From contig CAXSDR010000003.1 of NCBI GenBank assembly GCA_964236445.1, forward strand, positions 1 to 64,000: DNA of 64,000 bases. Direction: 5' to 3'. The stretch's first letter is position 1, and the number at the start of each line of letters is the position of its first letter. The notes under the pieces are model-generated. The model saw nothing but the letters and a program-made list of their open reading frames with translations. It ran no database searches and was not told the origin of the DNA. Below are positions 1-9,086 of the stretch, in pieces. Made by a program: the position numbers and the translations under genes. The stretch comes from CAXSDR01 sp964236445. GTDB lineage: Bacteria > Actinomycetota > Actinomycetes > Motilibacterales > Motilibacteraceae.

Positions 1-212
1 GGGTCCCTTGCGCGGCCCGGGCATTGGCAGAAGGGTCCCCTCTGGTCAACCGGGGACTTGCCGCCGCGCCAGCGCGTACGCCACACCGCCACGCGCGTAC
101 GCCACGACGCCCCAGGCTTGCCTGATTGGCAGAAGGGACCCCTTCGCCAACGCTGCCGCCGCAGAAGGGCACCTTCTGCCAATAGGTTCGCCCGAGGGTG
201 CCCTTCTGCCGG
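1..212. repeat. Cluster of palindromic GGCAGAAGGG-type repeats
   Basis: This stretch has no supportable gene. It holds several copies of a palindromic unit built on the half-site TTGGCAGAAGGG and its inverse. Simple units lie at 24-49 and 126-150. A composite of about 50 bases lies at 160-210, in which two palindromes flank the core CCAATAGGTTCGCC. The first bases of the window look like part of another unit, so the array probably continues to the left. The last unit ends three bases before the stop codon of the acetyltransferase on the minus strand. A second cluster of the same organisation lies at 28848-28932. A separate near-duplication of CGCGTACGCCAC occurs at 73-84 and 93-104. Confidence 0.8.
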
Positions 213-815
213 TCAGCGGGTCGAGCGCACGAGGTACGTCGCGCCACCACCGGGAACGTCGAGCTCACGGAAGCCGAGCTTGTCGTAGAACGCCCTGGCG
301 CCGACGTTGGCCGGGTCCATGCCGAGATGCACCGCGTCCACGCCCTGCTCGGCGAGCGCCGACAGCAGCCGCTGCAGAAGTACGCGCCCGAAACCTCTGC
401 CCTGCCACTCGGGCAGCAGGTCGATGTGCAGGTGCGCGGGAAAGTTACCGAGCTCGCGCACGATCATCCGCTCGGGCCGGAAGTGCAGCGACCGGATGAC
501 CTCGTCGCGAGTGGTGATCGGGTCGGGCGGGACGGCGTACTTCCCGTCCAGCAGCGGCAGCCACTCCTCGCGGCAGCGTCGGACGAACCGCACCGTGTCC
601 GCCGTGCCGATCACATAGCCGACCGCTCGTTCGCCGTCGTCGAGCACGAACGCCAGCTCCGGCTCGAGGTGGACGTAGGGCCCGGCGAAGACATCGGGCA
701 TCAGGTCGTCGCTGCAGTAGATGCCGCGCGCGTCGCCGCCGGACTGGGCGGTGCGCACACAGATGTCATAGACCGCATCACGGTCGCTGGCCGCGTACGC
801 GCGGATCGATGCCAT
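213..815 (-). CDS. GNAT acetyltransferase, OGA C-terminal-like
   Basis: A 200-residue GNAT-fold protein. The sequence around 'GYVIGTADT' and the late 'EWQGRGFGRVLLQRLL' acetyl-CoA loop (Q/R-x-x-G-x-G/A type) mark the fold. The spacing of 'DICVRT', 'AGPYVHLEPE' and 'KYAVPPDP' resembles bacterial relatives of the acetyltransferase-like C-terminal domain of O-GlcNAcase. Those relatives bind acetyl-CoA but have no settled substrate. The open frame runs 13 codons upstream; the ATG at 815 (MASIRAY) was chosen because the family begins just before the first beta strand. No adjacent glycosidase suggests a substrate. The palindromic repeat cluster follows the stop directly and could serve as a terminator. 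Confidence 0.8.
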   Translation of the reverse strand: MASIRAYAASDRDAVYDICVRTAQSGGDARGIYCSDDLMPDVFAGPYVHLEPELAFVLDDGERAVGYVIGTADTVRFVRRCREEWLPLLDGKYAVPPDPITTRDEVIRSLHFRPERMIVRELGNFPAHLHIDLLPEWQGRGFGRVLLQRLLSALAEQGVDAVHLGMDPANVGARAFYDKLGFRELDVPGGGATYLVRSTR

Positions 816-976
816 GGCGCCGATGGTGGCACGAGCCAGCTGTCGTGCGGTCACACGCCCTCACCTACGACCTGCACGAGGACCTCGACAAACCCGAGCG
901 CTTCGTCCTCCTCGAGCACTCGGCTTCGCCGAGCCGCTGCTCGCGTGACGCGCAGGTGACCTGACCCTCGGGTGGT

Positions 977-2956
977 CTAGGCGGAGCGCCGCCCGGAACC
1001 CAGTCCGCGCCGCAGCCGGAGGTAGTCGCTCACGACGTAGGCGCCGAGACGCTCCGGCGACGGACTCAGCACCCGGCCGCCGTTGCGGCGAGCGACCTCC
1101 TGCACGAAGGCCTCGAGCCGCGGGTCGTCATCGAGCAGGAACACGTTGAGCGTCGCGCCGCGGCGCGTCATGCGGTCGACCTCCGTGATCGTCGCCGTGA
1201 TCGTCTCCTGCGCCGGCGGCCAGCGGAACCACGGCCGGCCGTCTTCGAGCAGGTGTGCGGTCGGCTCACCGTCGGTCACCACGAGGATGACCGGCTCCGA
1301 GCCGGGGTGGCGCTCGATGAAGCGCCCGGCGAGCATCAGCGCGTGCTGCAGGTTTGTGCCCTGCACGGTGTCGGCGTCGAGCCCGGCTAGCTCGGCGGGC
1401 TGCAGGACGCGCGCATAGGCCGAGAAGCCGATGATCTGCACGGCGTCCTGCGGGAACTGGCTGCTGACCAGCGCATGCAGTGCGAGCGCGGTCTGCTTCG
1501 CCGCACCCCAGGTGTCGCGCAGCACCATCGAGTAGGAGAGGTCGACGAGCAGGCAGACGGCGGCCGAGGTGCGCCGCTCGGTGTCGACCACCTCGAAGTC
1601 CTCGACCGACACCCGCACGCGGCCGCTCGGAGTCGCGCCACCGCGCGTCACCGCGTTCGTGAGGGTGCGTACGACGTCGAGCGGCTGCTCGTCACCGAAC
1701 TCCCAGTGGCGGCTGGATCCGGTCGGCTCGCCGGCCGCACCGGCATCGCGTACGTCGTGCGACCCGCGTCCCGACGACGAGAGGTCGGCGAAGACCCGTC
1801 GCAGGGCGGTCTGGCCCAGCCGGCGTACGGCCTTTGCGGTGAGCTCGACCTTGCCACCGGTGCGAGAGAGATAGCCCTGGCGCTCGAGCTCACGCTCCAG
1901 CTGCCGCAGCGCCGCGAGATCGTCGACGGCACTGCGGCCCAGTGCGCGGCGAACGGCTTCCTCGTCGATGTCGTCGAGGCTCGCGCCGGGATAGTCCTGG
2001 CCCAGCGAGGACGCCAGCTCGTCGAGGTCGGCGAGCTCCTCGAGCGCCGTGGTGGCGTCGCCTGCGCCCAGCGGGGTGTCGCCGTCCATGCGCTCGCGGC
2101 CGTTCCAGTCGAGCTCCGGCCGGCGACCGCGCAGGTGTCCCTGGAGCTGGCCCATGAGGTTGGCCATGTCGAGGTCTTCCATGGCCTGCTGCATGAGCGA
2201 CCCGAGTTCGTCGCGCTGCTCAGAGGTCAGTGAGGCGAGCATCCGCTCGGCGGCGGCGGCGCGACGGGCGAGGGAGTCGACGAGCTCCTCGAGGTTCTCC
2301 GGGGCATCCGGGAACATGTCGGCGTAGTTCTGCATGAACTCGCCGAACTTCTCGGCCGTGTCCTCGCCGCGTGAGTCAGCGGCCAGCATCTCGTTGAGAT
2401 CGGAGAGCATGTCCTTGACGCGCTGCATGGCCTCGGGGTCGGGTGACTCGAGCGCCTGTTTCAGCCCACGGAACTGCGAGTCGAGCACCTCGCGGCGCAG
2501 CAGATCCTGCAGCTTGGCGAACGTCTCGCGTGCCTGGGGCGAGGTCCAGTCGTAGGACGCCAGCTCCTTCACCGCACGGGAGGTCTCGCGCGGCAGCTCC
2601 TCGAGCTGCGCCTCGCGGAAGCGGGCGTCATCGGACGGGTCGGGGAACAGCGCGGCGCGCTCCTCGCCGAGCGCCTGGTCGAGCAGGTCGCGGACCTCCT
2701 CGAGAGTCCCGTCGAGGCGGTTCTGCCTGCGCAGCTGCTTGCGGCGGCGTAGCGCCTCACGGCGTAGCTCGTCGAGACCTCGACGATCCTTCCCAGCTTG
2801 CGGGCCGCGGCGCAGCAGCTCCTGCATCGCGTCGCGAACCGACTCGCCTTGCAACACCCGGTCGCCGAGCTCGTCGATCGCGCGCTTCACGTCGTAGGGC
2901 GGCGCCAGCGGGTCAGGGCCGTCGGAGTAGGCGCCGTAGCGGTAGGGGAGCGGCAC
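977..2956 (-). CDS. VWA-domain protein, partner of MoxR-type ATPase
   Basis: A 659-residue cytoplasmic protein with no signal peptide. Residues 1-440 are mostly charged helices rich in Glu, Arg and Leu. The C-terminal 190 residues form a von Willebrand A domain: the MIDAS motif DLSYS is at 472-476 and a second metal-site segment VTDGEP lies near 560. Such proteins work with a MoxR/ChlI-like AAA+ ATPase, by analogy with magnesium-chelatase D/I pairs, usually to remodel or metallate a client. Its GTG start lies three bases after the stop of the ATPase gene, so the two are cotranscribed and probably form one complex. The client is unknown; no chlorophyll or cobalamin genes are nearby. Confidence 0.85.
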   Translation of the reverse strand: MPLPYRYGAYSDGPDPLAPPYDVKRAIDELGDRVLQGESVRDAMQELLRRGPQAGKDRRGLDELRREALRRRKQLRRQNRLDGTLEEVRDLLDQALGEERAALFPDPSDDARFREAQLEELPRETSRAVKELASYDWTSPQARETFAKLQDLLRREVLDSQFRGLKQALESPDPEAMQRVKDMLSDLNEMLAADSRGEDTAEKFGEFMQNYADMFPDAPENLEELVDSLARRAAAAERMLASLTSEQRDELGSLMQQAMEDLDMANLMGQLQGHLRGRRPELDWNGRERMDGDTPLGAGDATTALEELADLDELASSLGQDYPGASLDDIDEEAVRRALGRSAVDDLAALRQLERELERQGYLSRTGGKVELTAKAVRRLGQTALRRVFADLSSSGRGSHDVRDAGAAGEPTGSSRHWEFGDEQPLDVVRTLTNAVTRGGATPSGRVRVSVEDFEVVDTERRTSAAVCLLVDLSYSMVLRDTWGAAKQTALALHALVSSQFPQDAVQIIGFSAYARVLQPAELAGLDADTVQGTNLQHALMLAGRFIERHPGSEPVILVVTDGEPTAHLLEDGRPWFRWPPAQETITATITEVDRMTRRGATLNVFLLDDDPRLEAFVQEVARRNGGRVLSPSPERLGAYVVSDYLRLRRGLGSGRRSA

Positions 2957-2959
2957 GGC

Positions 2960-4363
2960 TCAGCGCCCGTAGACGGTGCGCGTGCCGCCGCCTTCGACCA
3001 CTTCGTCCTTGGCGATGCGGCGATTCAGGAAGAGTCCCTCCATCGCGAACTCGAGCCCGCTCGCCGCGAGCGCAGGCACCTCCTCACCCTCCATCTCGAG
3101 GCGGCCGAGCAGGTGGCCCAGCCCGGGGAACGGGCCGACCTGCTGGAGCAGCCGGATCGCGGGAACGAGGTCACCGCTCTCCACGACCAGACCCTCGCCG
3201 AACCGGTCGAGCAGACCGCTGAGGTCACTCGCACCGAGGCAGTGGCGGAAAGTCTCCGCGGTGGCGCGGCGCAGCAGGTGGGCCAGCACCTGCTGCTCGT
3301 TGCCCTCCTCGTTCACCTCGAACTCGACCTTGCCCAGCAACGAGTCGACGACCGAGCCGAGGTCGCACACGCGCGCGACCGCCGGAGTCTCGCCCGTCAG
3401 CGCCGAGCGCCGTAGCGCCGACGCCGCGACCGTCTCTGTCGCGGCGACCGCGAAGCGCGCCGAGACGCCGCTGCGGGCGTCGACGGAGGGCGACTCGCGT
3501 ACGTGGCGCGTGAACCGTGCGACGACCTCCACGAGGTGCGCGGGCACCTCGGCGACGAGCAGCGCCTCCTGCTTGATCAGGTCGACCTCGTCCTCGAGGC
3601 GCAGTGGGTAGTGCGTGCGGACCTCGGCGCCGAACCGGTCCTTGAGGGGCGTGATGATGCGGCCCCGGTTCGTGTAGTCCTCGGGATTGGCACTGGCCAC
3701 CAGGAGCAGGTCGAGGGGGAGGCGCAGGTTGTAGCCGCGGACCTGGATGTCGCGCTCCTCGAGCACGTTGAGCAGCGCGACCTGGATGCGCTCGGCAAGG
3801 TCGGGGAGCTCGTTGATCGCGAAGATGCCGCGGTTGGTGCGCGGCACGAGCCCGAAGTGCACGGTCTCGGGGTCACCCAACGTGCGACCCTCGGCCACCT
3901 TCACCGGGTCGATGTCACCGATGAGATCGCCCACGCTGGTGTCGGGCGTGGCCAGCTTCTCGCCGTAGCGGTCGGAGCGGTGCAGCCACGAGACCGGTGT
4001 CTCGTCGCCGTGCTGGGTGACGAGCCGGCGCGACGCGACGGTCACGGGGGCGTAGGGATGCTCGTGGATCTCCGAACCGGTGACCACGGGGGTCCACTCG
4101 TCGAGCAGCGTGACCAGGGTGCGGATCAGGCGCGTCTTGCCCTGCCCCCGCTCGCCCAGCAGAACGATGTCGTGCCCGGCGAGCAGGGCACGCTCCAGCT
4201 GGGGGAGCACCGTCTCGTCGAAGCCGACGATGCCGGCGAACCGCTGCTCACCCGAGCGCATCTGCGCCACGAGGTTCTCGCGGATCTCCTGCTTCACGCT
4301 GCGGTGCAGGTGGCCGCTCTCGCGCAGGGCGCCGAGCGTGCCGATGTCAGGCTGTTGGCTCAC
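2960..4363 (-). CDS. MoxR/ChlI-type AAA+ ATPase
   Basis: A 467-residue AAA+ ATPase. Walker A is GERGQGKT (70-77), and 'GIFAINELPDL' supplies the Walker B region with the Mg-chelatase-I-like 'NELPDL' pattern. 'LLLVASANPEDYTNRG' is the sensor 1 region followed by an arginine-containing stretch. The family hydrolyses ATP to remodel partner complexes, normally with a VWA protein, and that partner is encoded immediately downstream at 977-2956. Start at ATG 4363. The C-terminal third (about 300-467) is all-helical and may bind the VWA protein. It is often annotated as magnesium chelatase, but nothing here supports tetrapyrrole metallation. Confidence 0.85.
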   Translation of the reverse strand: MSQQPDIGTLGALRESGHLHRSVKQEIRENLVAQMRSGEQRFAGIVGFDETVLPQLERALLAGHDIVLLGERGQGKTRLIRTLVTLLDEWTPVVTGSEIHEHPYAPVTVASRRLVTQHGDETPVSWLHRSDRYGEKLATPDTSVGDLIGDIDPVKVAEGRTLGDPETVHFGLVPRTNRGIFAINELPDLAERIQVALLNVLEERDIQVRGYNLRLPLDLLLVASANPEDYTNRGRIITPLKDRFGAEVRTHYPLRLEDEVDLIKQEALLVAEVPAHLVEVVARFTRHVRESPSVDARSGVSARFAVAATETVAASALRRSALTGETPAVARVCDLGSVVDSLLGKVEFEVNEEGNEQQVLAHLLRRATAETFRHCLGASDLSGLLDRFGEGLVVESGDLVPAIRLLQQVGPFPGLGHLLGRLEMEGEEVPALAASGLEFAMEGLFLNRRIAKDEVVEGGGTRTVYGR

Positions 4364-4423
4364 CTGACGACCGTACGTCGCAATGCACGCACCGGCCAGG
4401 CCAGCGAGGCGAGTGGCCCCGCG

Positions 4424-4437
4424 GGCCCGGCCGGGCC
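4424..4437. terminator. GC palindrome after the GH3 gene
   Basis: A perfect 14-base palindrome (GGCCCGGCCGGGCC) lies in the 84-base gap between the GH3 stop and the ATPase start. It could terminate the GH3 transcript, but there is no T-run and chance occurrence in GC-rich DNA is possible. Confidence 0.3.
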
Positions 4438-4447
4438 TGCGCTGCGC

Positions 4448-6871
4448 TCAGCTGATGGTGTCGCAGCTGCGGGCGTCGTCGTCGTGGGCAGCGCCCGGCA
4501 TCCACCGGATGTTGCTGAAGGCCGCCTCGAACGTGCCGTCGGTGTGGATGACCAGCGGAGTGTCCATGTTCGAGAAGTCGACGCGCTCGTCGGCCGCGAA
4601 GCACGACAGCGGGATCTTCACCGTGCTGCGGCCGGCACCCGCGAGATCGGTGAACAGCGAGGTCGCGTCGAGCTGCGTCAGGTTGGGATAGATCGAGCGC
4701 GCACCGATGACCACACGGGCGCTCGGCGCCTTGGTGACGATCGTGTCGAAGACGAGCGCCGCGTCCGCCGCGAGATAGCCGGTCACGTCGACGCCGCCCG
4801 TGGGGTTGCTGATCAGGAACTGCCCAGCACCCTCACCCGTCCACGTCACCTTGCGCGCATCGAGCTGCACGTTGATGTCGGAGGTACGCACCGTGATGTT
4901 GGGGTGCGTGACCACCGCGTTGACGTCGTTGCCGATCGGCGTGCCTGCCCAGCTGGTCGGCGAGGCGATGAACGCCTTGTAAGGGTCGACATCGCGGCGG
5001 TCGAAGAACATCAGCTCCTCGGTGACCGTGTCGCCGGGCGGCGGCGCGGGATGGCAGCGGTCCTCGGCGGACTCGTCGAGCTGCGGAACCGTCACCGTGT
5101 CGCCGTTGCGCAGTCCGTAGCCGAACGCGAAGAGCGGGTCGTAGCCCTCGTCGCCCAGGTTCAGCGGCTTGTCGCAGCCGGTCTTGGGCCACGAGAAGGA
5201 CAGCGTGCCGACGAAGCCCTCGCCGGTCCGGGGGCCGTGCACCAGAAGGTCGGCGATGCCCGCGCCCTCGGTGCCGGGCAGCCAGCCGACCACCAGTGCG
5301 TCGGAACGGTTGAGCTCCTTGTTGATGAAGAGCGGGCGCCCGGTGAGCAGCACGGTGACGACGGGCGTCCCCGCACCGCTGACGCGGTCGAGGACCGCAA
5401 GATCCTCGGGAAAGAGCCGCGCCGCCTCGAGCGAGCGGCGGCCGATGTCGCCGACGCCCTCGGCGTAGGGCGTCTCGCCGATGACCGCGATGACCGCGTC
5501 GTAGTCCGACGCGTCGACGCCGTCAGCATCTTCACTGAAGGTGACGTTGCTCGCGCCGAACGCCTCCTGCAGACCCGCGAGCACCGTGGTGGCGTTGGGG
5601 AAGTCGCTGTTGGCGTTCTCGGTGCCCTGCCAGGTGAGCGTCCAGCCGCCGGTCTGGTTGGCCATGTTGTCGGCGCTCTTGCCGACGACGAGGACCTTGA
5701 GGGTGCCCGGCAGTGGCAGGATGTTCTCGTTGTTCTTGAGCAGCACCAGTGACTCGCGCACCGCACGCCGGCCCAGCTCGCGCCACTCGAGGACAGCGGC
5801 GTCGCCTGCGTAGAGCCGCTCGGAGGGGCGGGGCTGGGTCATGATGCCGGAGCGGATCTTCACGCGCAGGATGCGCGACACGGCGTCGTCGATGCGCGAC
5901 ATCGGGATCTCGCCCGACTTGACGAGGTCGATCGTCTCGGCGATGAACTCGCGCCAGTCCTGGGGGACCATGATCACGTCGAGGCCCGCGTTGATGGCCT
6001 GCGCGCAGTGCGTGTTGGTGCAGCCGGGAACCTGGCCCTGACCGTTCCAGTCGGAGACGACCAGGCCGTCGAAACCGATCTTCTCCTTGAGGACCTCGGT
6101 CAGCACATAGCTGCTTCCGTGCAGCTTGCCTTCGGCGATGCCGAGCTCCTCGTTGGTCCACGAGTTGAACGACGCCATCACTGTCTGGGCGCCGGCGGCG
6201 ATCGCGGTGTAGTAGCCCTGCGCGTGGACGTTGATCATGACGTCCTCGGAGGCGTCGTTGATGCCCTGGTCCGTGCCGTGCAGCGTGCCGCCGTCACCGA
6301 GGTAGTGCTTGGCGGTGGCGATGACGCCCTCGGGGCCGATGCCGTCGGCCGCGTCGCCTTGCAGCCCCATCACGGCTTCGTATCCGTAGGCGTGCACGAT
6401 GCGCGGGTCCTCGGAGAACCCTTCGTAGGTGCGGCCCCAGCGGTCGTCCTTCACGACGGCGACCGTCGGGGCGAAGGCCCAGTCCTGACCGCTCGCACGG
6501 ATCTGCGCGGCGGTCGCCTTGCCGATCTCGCGGACGAGCGCGGGGTCGGCAGCCGCGCCCAGGCCGATGTTGTGCGGGAAGACCGTGGCGCCGTAGATGT
6601 TGTTGTTGCCGTGCACGGCATCGATGCCCCACATCACCGGGATGGGCGTGTCGACCGGGCTGCGCAGCGAGGCGTCCCAGTAGGCGTCGGCCAGTGACAG
6701 CCAGTCCGCCAGTGAGGCGTACTTGTTGCCCTGGGGCCAGGCCCCGCCACCGTTGAGCACCGAGCCGATGTGGAACTGCGCGACCTCCTCCGGGGTGATG
6801 GAGGTGATCTCGGGCTGCGTCATCTGCCCGACCTTCTCCTCGAGGGTCATCGAGGACAGCAGGGAGCGCAC
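4448..6871 (-). CDS. GH3 exo-beta-glucosidase with ExoP-type C-terminus
   Basis: An 807-residue stretch from the first usable start, GTG 6871. Domains in order: GH3 N-terminal barrel (about 1-330) with catalytic nucleophile Asp274 in 'VVSDWNG'; GH3 C-terminal sandwich (about 360-600); and an ExoP-like galactose-binding domain (about 620-800). Family members hydrolyse beta-1,3/1,4-glucosides such as cellobiose. The reading frame clearly continues upstream: in-frame codons encode 'LADWPKVTSRIGTSDEIESQ', the usual GH3 amino end, and an AAGGAG ribosome site lies at 7003-7008. However, no ATG, GTG or TTG occurs in that frame before the stop near 7070. The true start may be non-standard or lost, and a signal peptide cannot be assigned. 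A LacI-type operator at 7298-7313 suggests induction by sugar. Confidence 0.85.
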   Translation of the reverse strand: MRSLLSSMTLEEKVGQMTQPEITSITPEEVAQFHIGSVLNGGGAWPQGNKYASLADWLSLADAYWDASLRSPVDTPIPVMWGIDAVHGNNNIYGATVFPHNIGLGAAADPALVREIGKATAAQIRASGQDWAFAPTVAVVKDDRWGRTYEGFSEDPRIVHAYGYEAVMGLQGDAADGIGPEGVIATAKHYLGDGGTLHGTDQGINDASEDVMINVHAQGYYTAIAAGAQTVMASFNSWTNEELGIAEGKLHGSSYVLTEVLKEKIGFDGLVVSDWNGQGQVPGCTNTHCAQAINAGLDVIMVPQDWREFIAETIDLVKSGEIPMSRIDDAVSRILRVKIRSGIMTQPRPSERLYAGDAAVLEWRELGRRAVRESLVLLKNNENILPLPGTLKVLVVGKSADNMANQTGGWTLTWQGTENANSDFPNATTVLAGLQEAFGASNVTFSEDADGVDASDYDAVIAVIGETPYAEGVGDIGRRSLEAARLFPEDLAVLDRVSGAGTPVVTVLLTGRPLFINKELNRSDALVVGWLPGTEGAGIADLLVHGPRTGEGFVGTLSFSWPKTGCDKPLNLGDEGYDPLFAFGYGLRNGDTVTVPQLDESAEDRCHPAPPPGDTVTEELMFFDRRDVDPYKAFIASPTSWAGTPIGNDVNAVVTHPNITVRTSDINVQLDARKVTWTGEGAGQFLISNPTGGVDVTGYLAADAALVFDTIVTKAPSARVVIGARSIYPNLTQLDATSLFTDLAGAGRSTVKIPLSCFAADERVDFSNMDTPLVIHTDGTFEAAFSNIRWMPGAAHDDDARSCDTIS

Positions 6872-7438
6872 CTGGCTCTCGATCTCGTCGCTGGTGCCAA
6901 TGCGACTCGTGACCTTCGGCCAGTCGGCGAGGTGCGGGAGGGAAGTCTCGATGCGGGCGTTGCCTTGCGCATCGGTCTCGGGCGCGCTGATTTTGGTCGT
7001 GTCTCCTTGGTGCGGCGACGCCCTGCCTGCGTGTGGGCAGGAGGTGGTCGGGGGAACGGGAACGCCAGGTCATCGACGCCTTCGTCGACTTCCTGGACCT
7101 TGGGCAGCTTGGACCACGTGCGGCGGGCGACAGCGACCGACGCGAGACTGATGCAGAGCAGAAGCAGCGACGCCACACGGACTTGACGGCAGCCCCCGAG
7201 TGCGTGGCCGAGGGCTGGTTTCTCAGTCCATCCGGCGCACGCGGCACATCAATCTGTTCGATCTTCCTGGGCCAGCATGGCCCGCGTCAATGCTTGAGGG
7301 ATAGCGCTCTCCCAACCTGATGGCGAAATGTCTCACACCGGCGACCACCGGACAAGGGCACACGCCCGACGAGGGGTGTGCTTCACCCTGTCGCGAAAGT
7401 CCGAAACGCCCCATTTGCCCGGATCTGCGTACGCCGAC
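6872..7438. other. Upstream region of the GH3 gene
   Basis: About 570 bases without a confirmed gene. The first 130 or so are very probably the amino-terminal coding part of the GH3 gene. Beyond that, a GTG-started frame at 7176 opens with a hydrophobic run (ASLLLLCISLASVAVA) that looks like a signal sequence but lies in a different frame from GH3. A candidate minus-strand promoter, TTGACG then 18 bases then GAAGAT, lies near 7260-7290, next to the operator at 7298-7313. An eight-codon frame (MCRVRRMD) at 7223-7249 could be a leader peptide or chance. Confidence 0.4.
7298..7313. promoter_or_regulatory. LacI-type operator (CebR-like)
   Basis: A 16-base palindrome, GGGATAGCGCTCTCCC, with the central AGCGCT typical of LacI-family sites. 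It resembles the CebR box TGGGAGCGCTCCCA, which controls cellulose and cellobiose genes in actinomycetes, but the half-sites are one base further apart. It lies upstream of the GH3 beta-glucosidase, a plausible target. No LacI regulator gene is present in the window. Confidence 0.6.
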
Positions 7439-7472
7439 GCCCCGCCTCCCGACAGGGGTCGGGGAGCGGGGC
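7439..7472 (-). terminator. Strong GC hairpin after the MFS gene
   Basis: The inverted repeat has arms GCCCCGC-TCCC-GAC and GTC-GGGGA-GCGGGGC around an AGGG loop. It is 31 bases beyond the MFS stop codon, so it probably ends the MarR-MFS transcript. There is no strong T-run, as is usual in this high-GC group. Confidence 0.65.
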
Positions 7473-7502
7473 GTGACGTGACAGGCGCCGCGACGGCGCT
7501 GG

Positions 7503-9086
7503 TCAGCCGGCCATGGCCTCCGCGGCCGCCGCCTTGCGCTCCTCGTCCTGGCTGGAGTCGGCGACGCCTCGCAGCGGCAGCTCGCGGATCATCAGGGCGA
7601 GTACGGTGCCGACCAGGGCGACCGGCACGCTGACGAGGAACACGACGTGCAGGGCTGCCACGAACGACTCGATGACCTGGCCGTGCAACGGCTCCGGCAG
7701 CGCCGCGATCGCTGCGGGCTTCGCCGTCAGCGACTCTGTCGGGCGACCCGCGAGGCCCGCGGAGCCCACCCGGTCACGGATGTTGGCGGCTAGCCGGTTG
7801 GAGAGGACCGAGCCCAGAATGGCGATGCCGAGCGTGCCTCCCATGGAGCGGAAGAACGTCGAGGTCGACGTGGCGACACCCATGATGCGGAAGTCCACGG
7901 CGTTCTGGACGGCGATGATCAGAACCTGCATGACGAGGCCGAGGCCCGCGCCGACGAGGAACATGTCGAGGCTGACGATCCACGCCGACGAGTCGCTCTT
8001 GAGCAGGGAGAGCAGCAACAGCCCGAGGGCCATCAACGCCGTGCCGACGATGGGGAAGATCTTGTAGCGACCCATCTTGGTGATCGCCCGCCCCGACGCG
8101 ATCGACGTCATCAGGATGCCGAGCATCAGGGGGAGCATGCGCAGCCCGGACTCGGTGGGGGAGTAGCCGTTGACGACCTGCAGGTAGATCGGGATGTAGA
8201 TGATCGACCCGAACATGGCGGCACCGACGACGAAGCCGATGGCGCTGGTCAGGGAGACGGTGTGGTTCTTGAAGATCGACAGCGGCAGGATCGGCTCCTC
8301 CGCGCGCGTCTCCTGCCAGAGGAACAGCGCCGTGAGCACGAGGGCGCCGATCAGCAGCGCCAGCGACCGGGCGTCGAACCAGCCGTAGGCCTGGCCGCTC
8401 CACGAGAGATAGAGCAGCAGGGACGACGTCGCCGTGACGAGCAGAAGTGCCCCGACGTAGTCGATCTTGTGCTCGCGTCGCACATGCGGCAGGTGCAGGA
8501 CCGCCGCGATGACGACGAGCGTGATTGCGCCGAGCGGCAGGTTGATGTAGAAGATCCAGCGCCAGCTGAGGTGCTCGGTGAACAGGCCGCCGAGCAGGGG
8601 GCCGGCCACGCTGGACAGGCCCCACACAGCGCCGAACATCCCCTGGTAGCGACCACGCTCGCGAGGCGGGATGACGTCGCCGATGATCACGAAGACCAGT
8701 GCCATCAGGCCGCCTGCGCCCAGACCCTGGACGGCGCGGAAGGCGACGAGCTCGCCGAGGTTCTGCGAGAGACCGGCCAGTGCCGACCCGATGAGGAAGG
8801 TCACGACGGCGAACTGGAAGACGGGCTTGCGGCCGTAGAGGTCGCTGATCTTCCCGTAGAGCGGGGTCGACGCTGTCGAGGTCAGCAGGTAGGCGGTGGC
8901 CACCCATGACAGGTGCTCGAGGCCTCCGAGGTCTCCGACGATCGTCGGCAGGGCGGTGCTGACGATGGTCTGGTCGAGCGCTGCCAGGAGCATGCCGAGC
9001 ATGAGCGCGCTCATGATCGACAGGATCTGGCGGTGCGTGAAGGCGAGAGGCGCCTCAGGGTTGGCCGTCGGGGTGGTCGAGCTCAT
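7503..9086 (-). CDS. MFS drug efflux transporter, DHA2 (EmrB/QacA) family
   Basis: A 527-residue membrane protein with about 14 hydrophobic helices. DHA2 motif '[13 protein letters not shown]' is in helix 1, and the MFS loop motif '[10 protein letters not shown]' lies between helices 2 and 3. The family exports drugs or other hydrophobic compounds in exchange for protons. The ATG at 9086 (MSSTTPTA) has AAGGAG seven bases upstream and overlaps the stop of the MarR gene as ATGA, so translation is coupled. The open frame extends 84 codons further but only as a shadow of marR. The upstream regulator and the hairpin downstream make this a two-gene efflux operon. The substrate is unknown. Confidence 0.9.
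   Translation of the reverse strand: MSSTTPTANPEAPLAFTHRQILSIMSALMLGMLLAALDQTIVSTALPTIVGDLGGLEHLSWVATAYLLTSTASTPLYGKISDLYGRKPVFQFAVVTFLIGSALAGLSQNLGELVAFRAVQGLGAGGLMALVFVIIGDVIPPRERGRYQGMFGAVWGLSSVAGPLLGGLFTEHLSWRWIFYINLPLGAITLVVIAAVLHLPHVRREHKIDYVGALLLVTATSSLLLYLSWSGQAYGWFDARSLALLIGALVLTALFLWQETRAEEPILPLSIFKNHTVSLTSAIGFVVGAAMFGSIIYIPIYLQVVNGYSPTESGLRMLPLMLGILMTSIASGRAITKMGRYKIFPIVGTALMALGLLLLSLLKSDSSAWIVSLDMFLVGAGLGLVMQVLIIAVQNAVDFRIMGVATSTSTFFRSMGGTLGIAILGSVLSNRLAANIRDRVGSAGLAGRPTESLTAKPAAIAALPEPLHGQVIESFVAALHVVFLVSVPVALVGTVLALMIRELPLRGVADSSQDEERKAAAAEAMAG

Noticed and set aside
1..212. Possible CRISPR array
   Set aside because: Repeats are palindromic, irregularly spaced and inverted relative to each other, with no constant-length spacers or cas genes.
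1475..2233. Plus-strand frame opposite the VWA gene
   Set aside because: Shadow of the VWA gene; composition follows the complement of its Glu/Arg-rich helices.
2960..4363. Magnesium chelatase for chlorophyll synthesis
   Set aside because: Only the I-like ATPase and VWA partner are present, which is the general MoxR-VWA pairing. No H subunit or tetrapyrrole genes occur nearby.
3503..5752. A 749-codon plus-strand frame
   Set aside because: Antisense to the MoxR ATPase and GH3 genes; no domain pattern and no ribosome site.
6847..7176. A signal-peptide-like frame before GH3
   Set aside because: The hydrophobic start is attractive, but the frame differs from GH3 and then turns Arg/Pro-rich. 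A frameshift could join them, but a missing ATG next to AAGGAG explains the region more simply.
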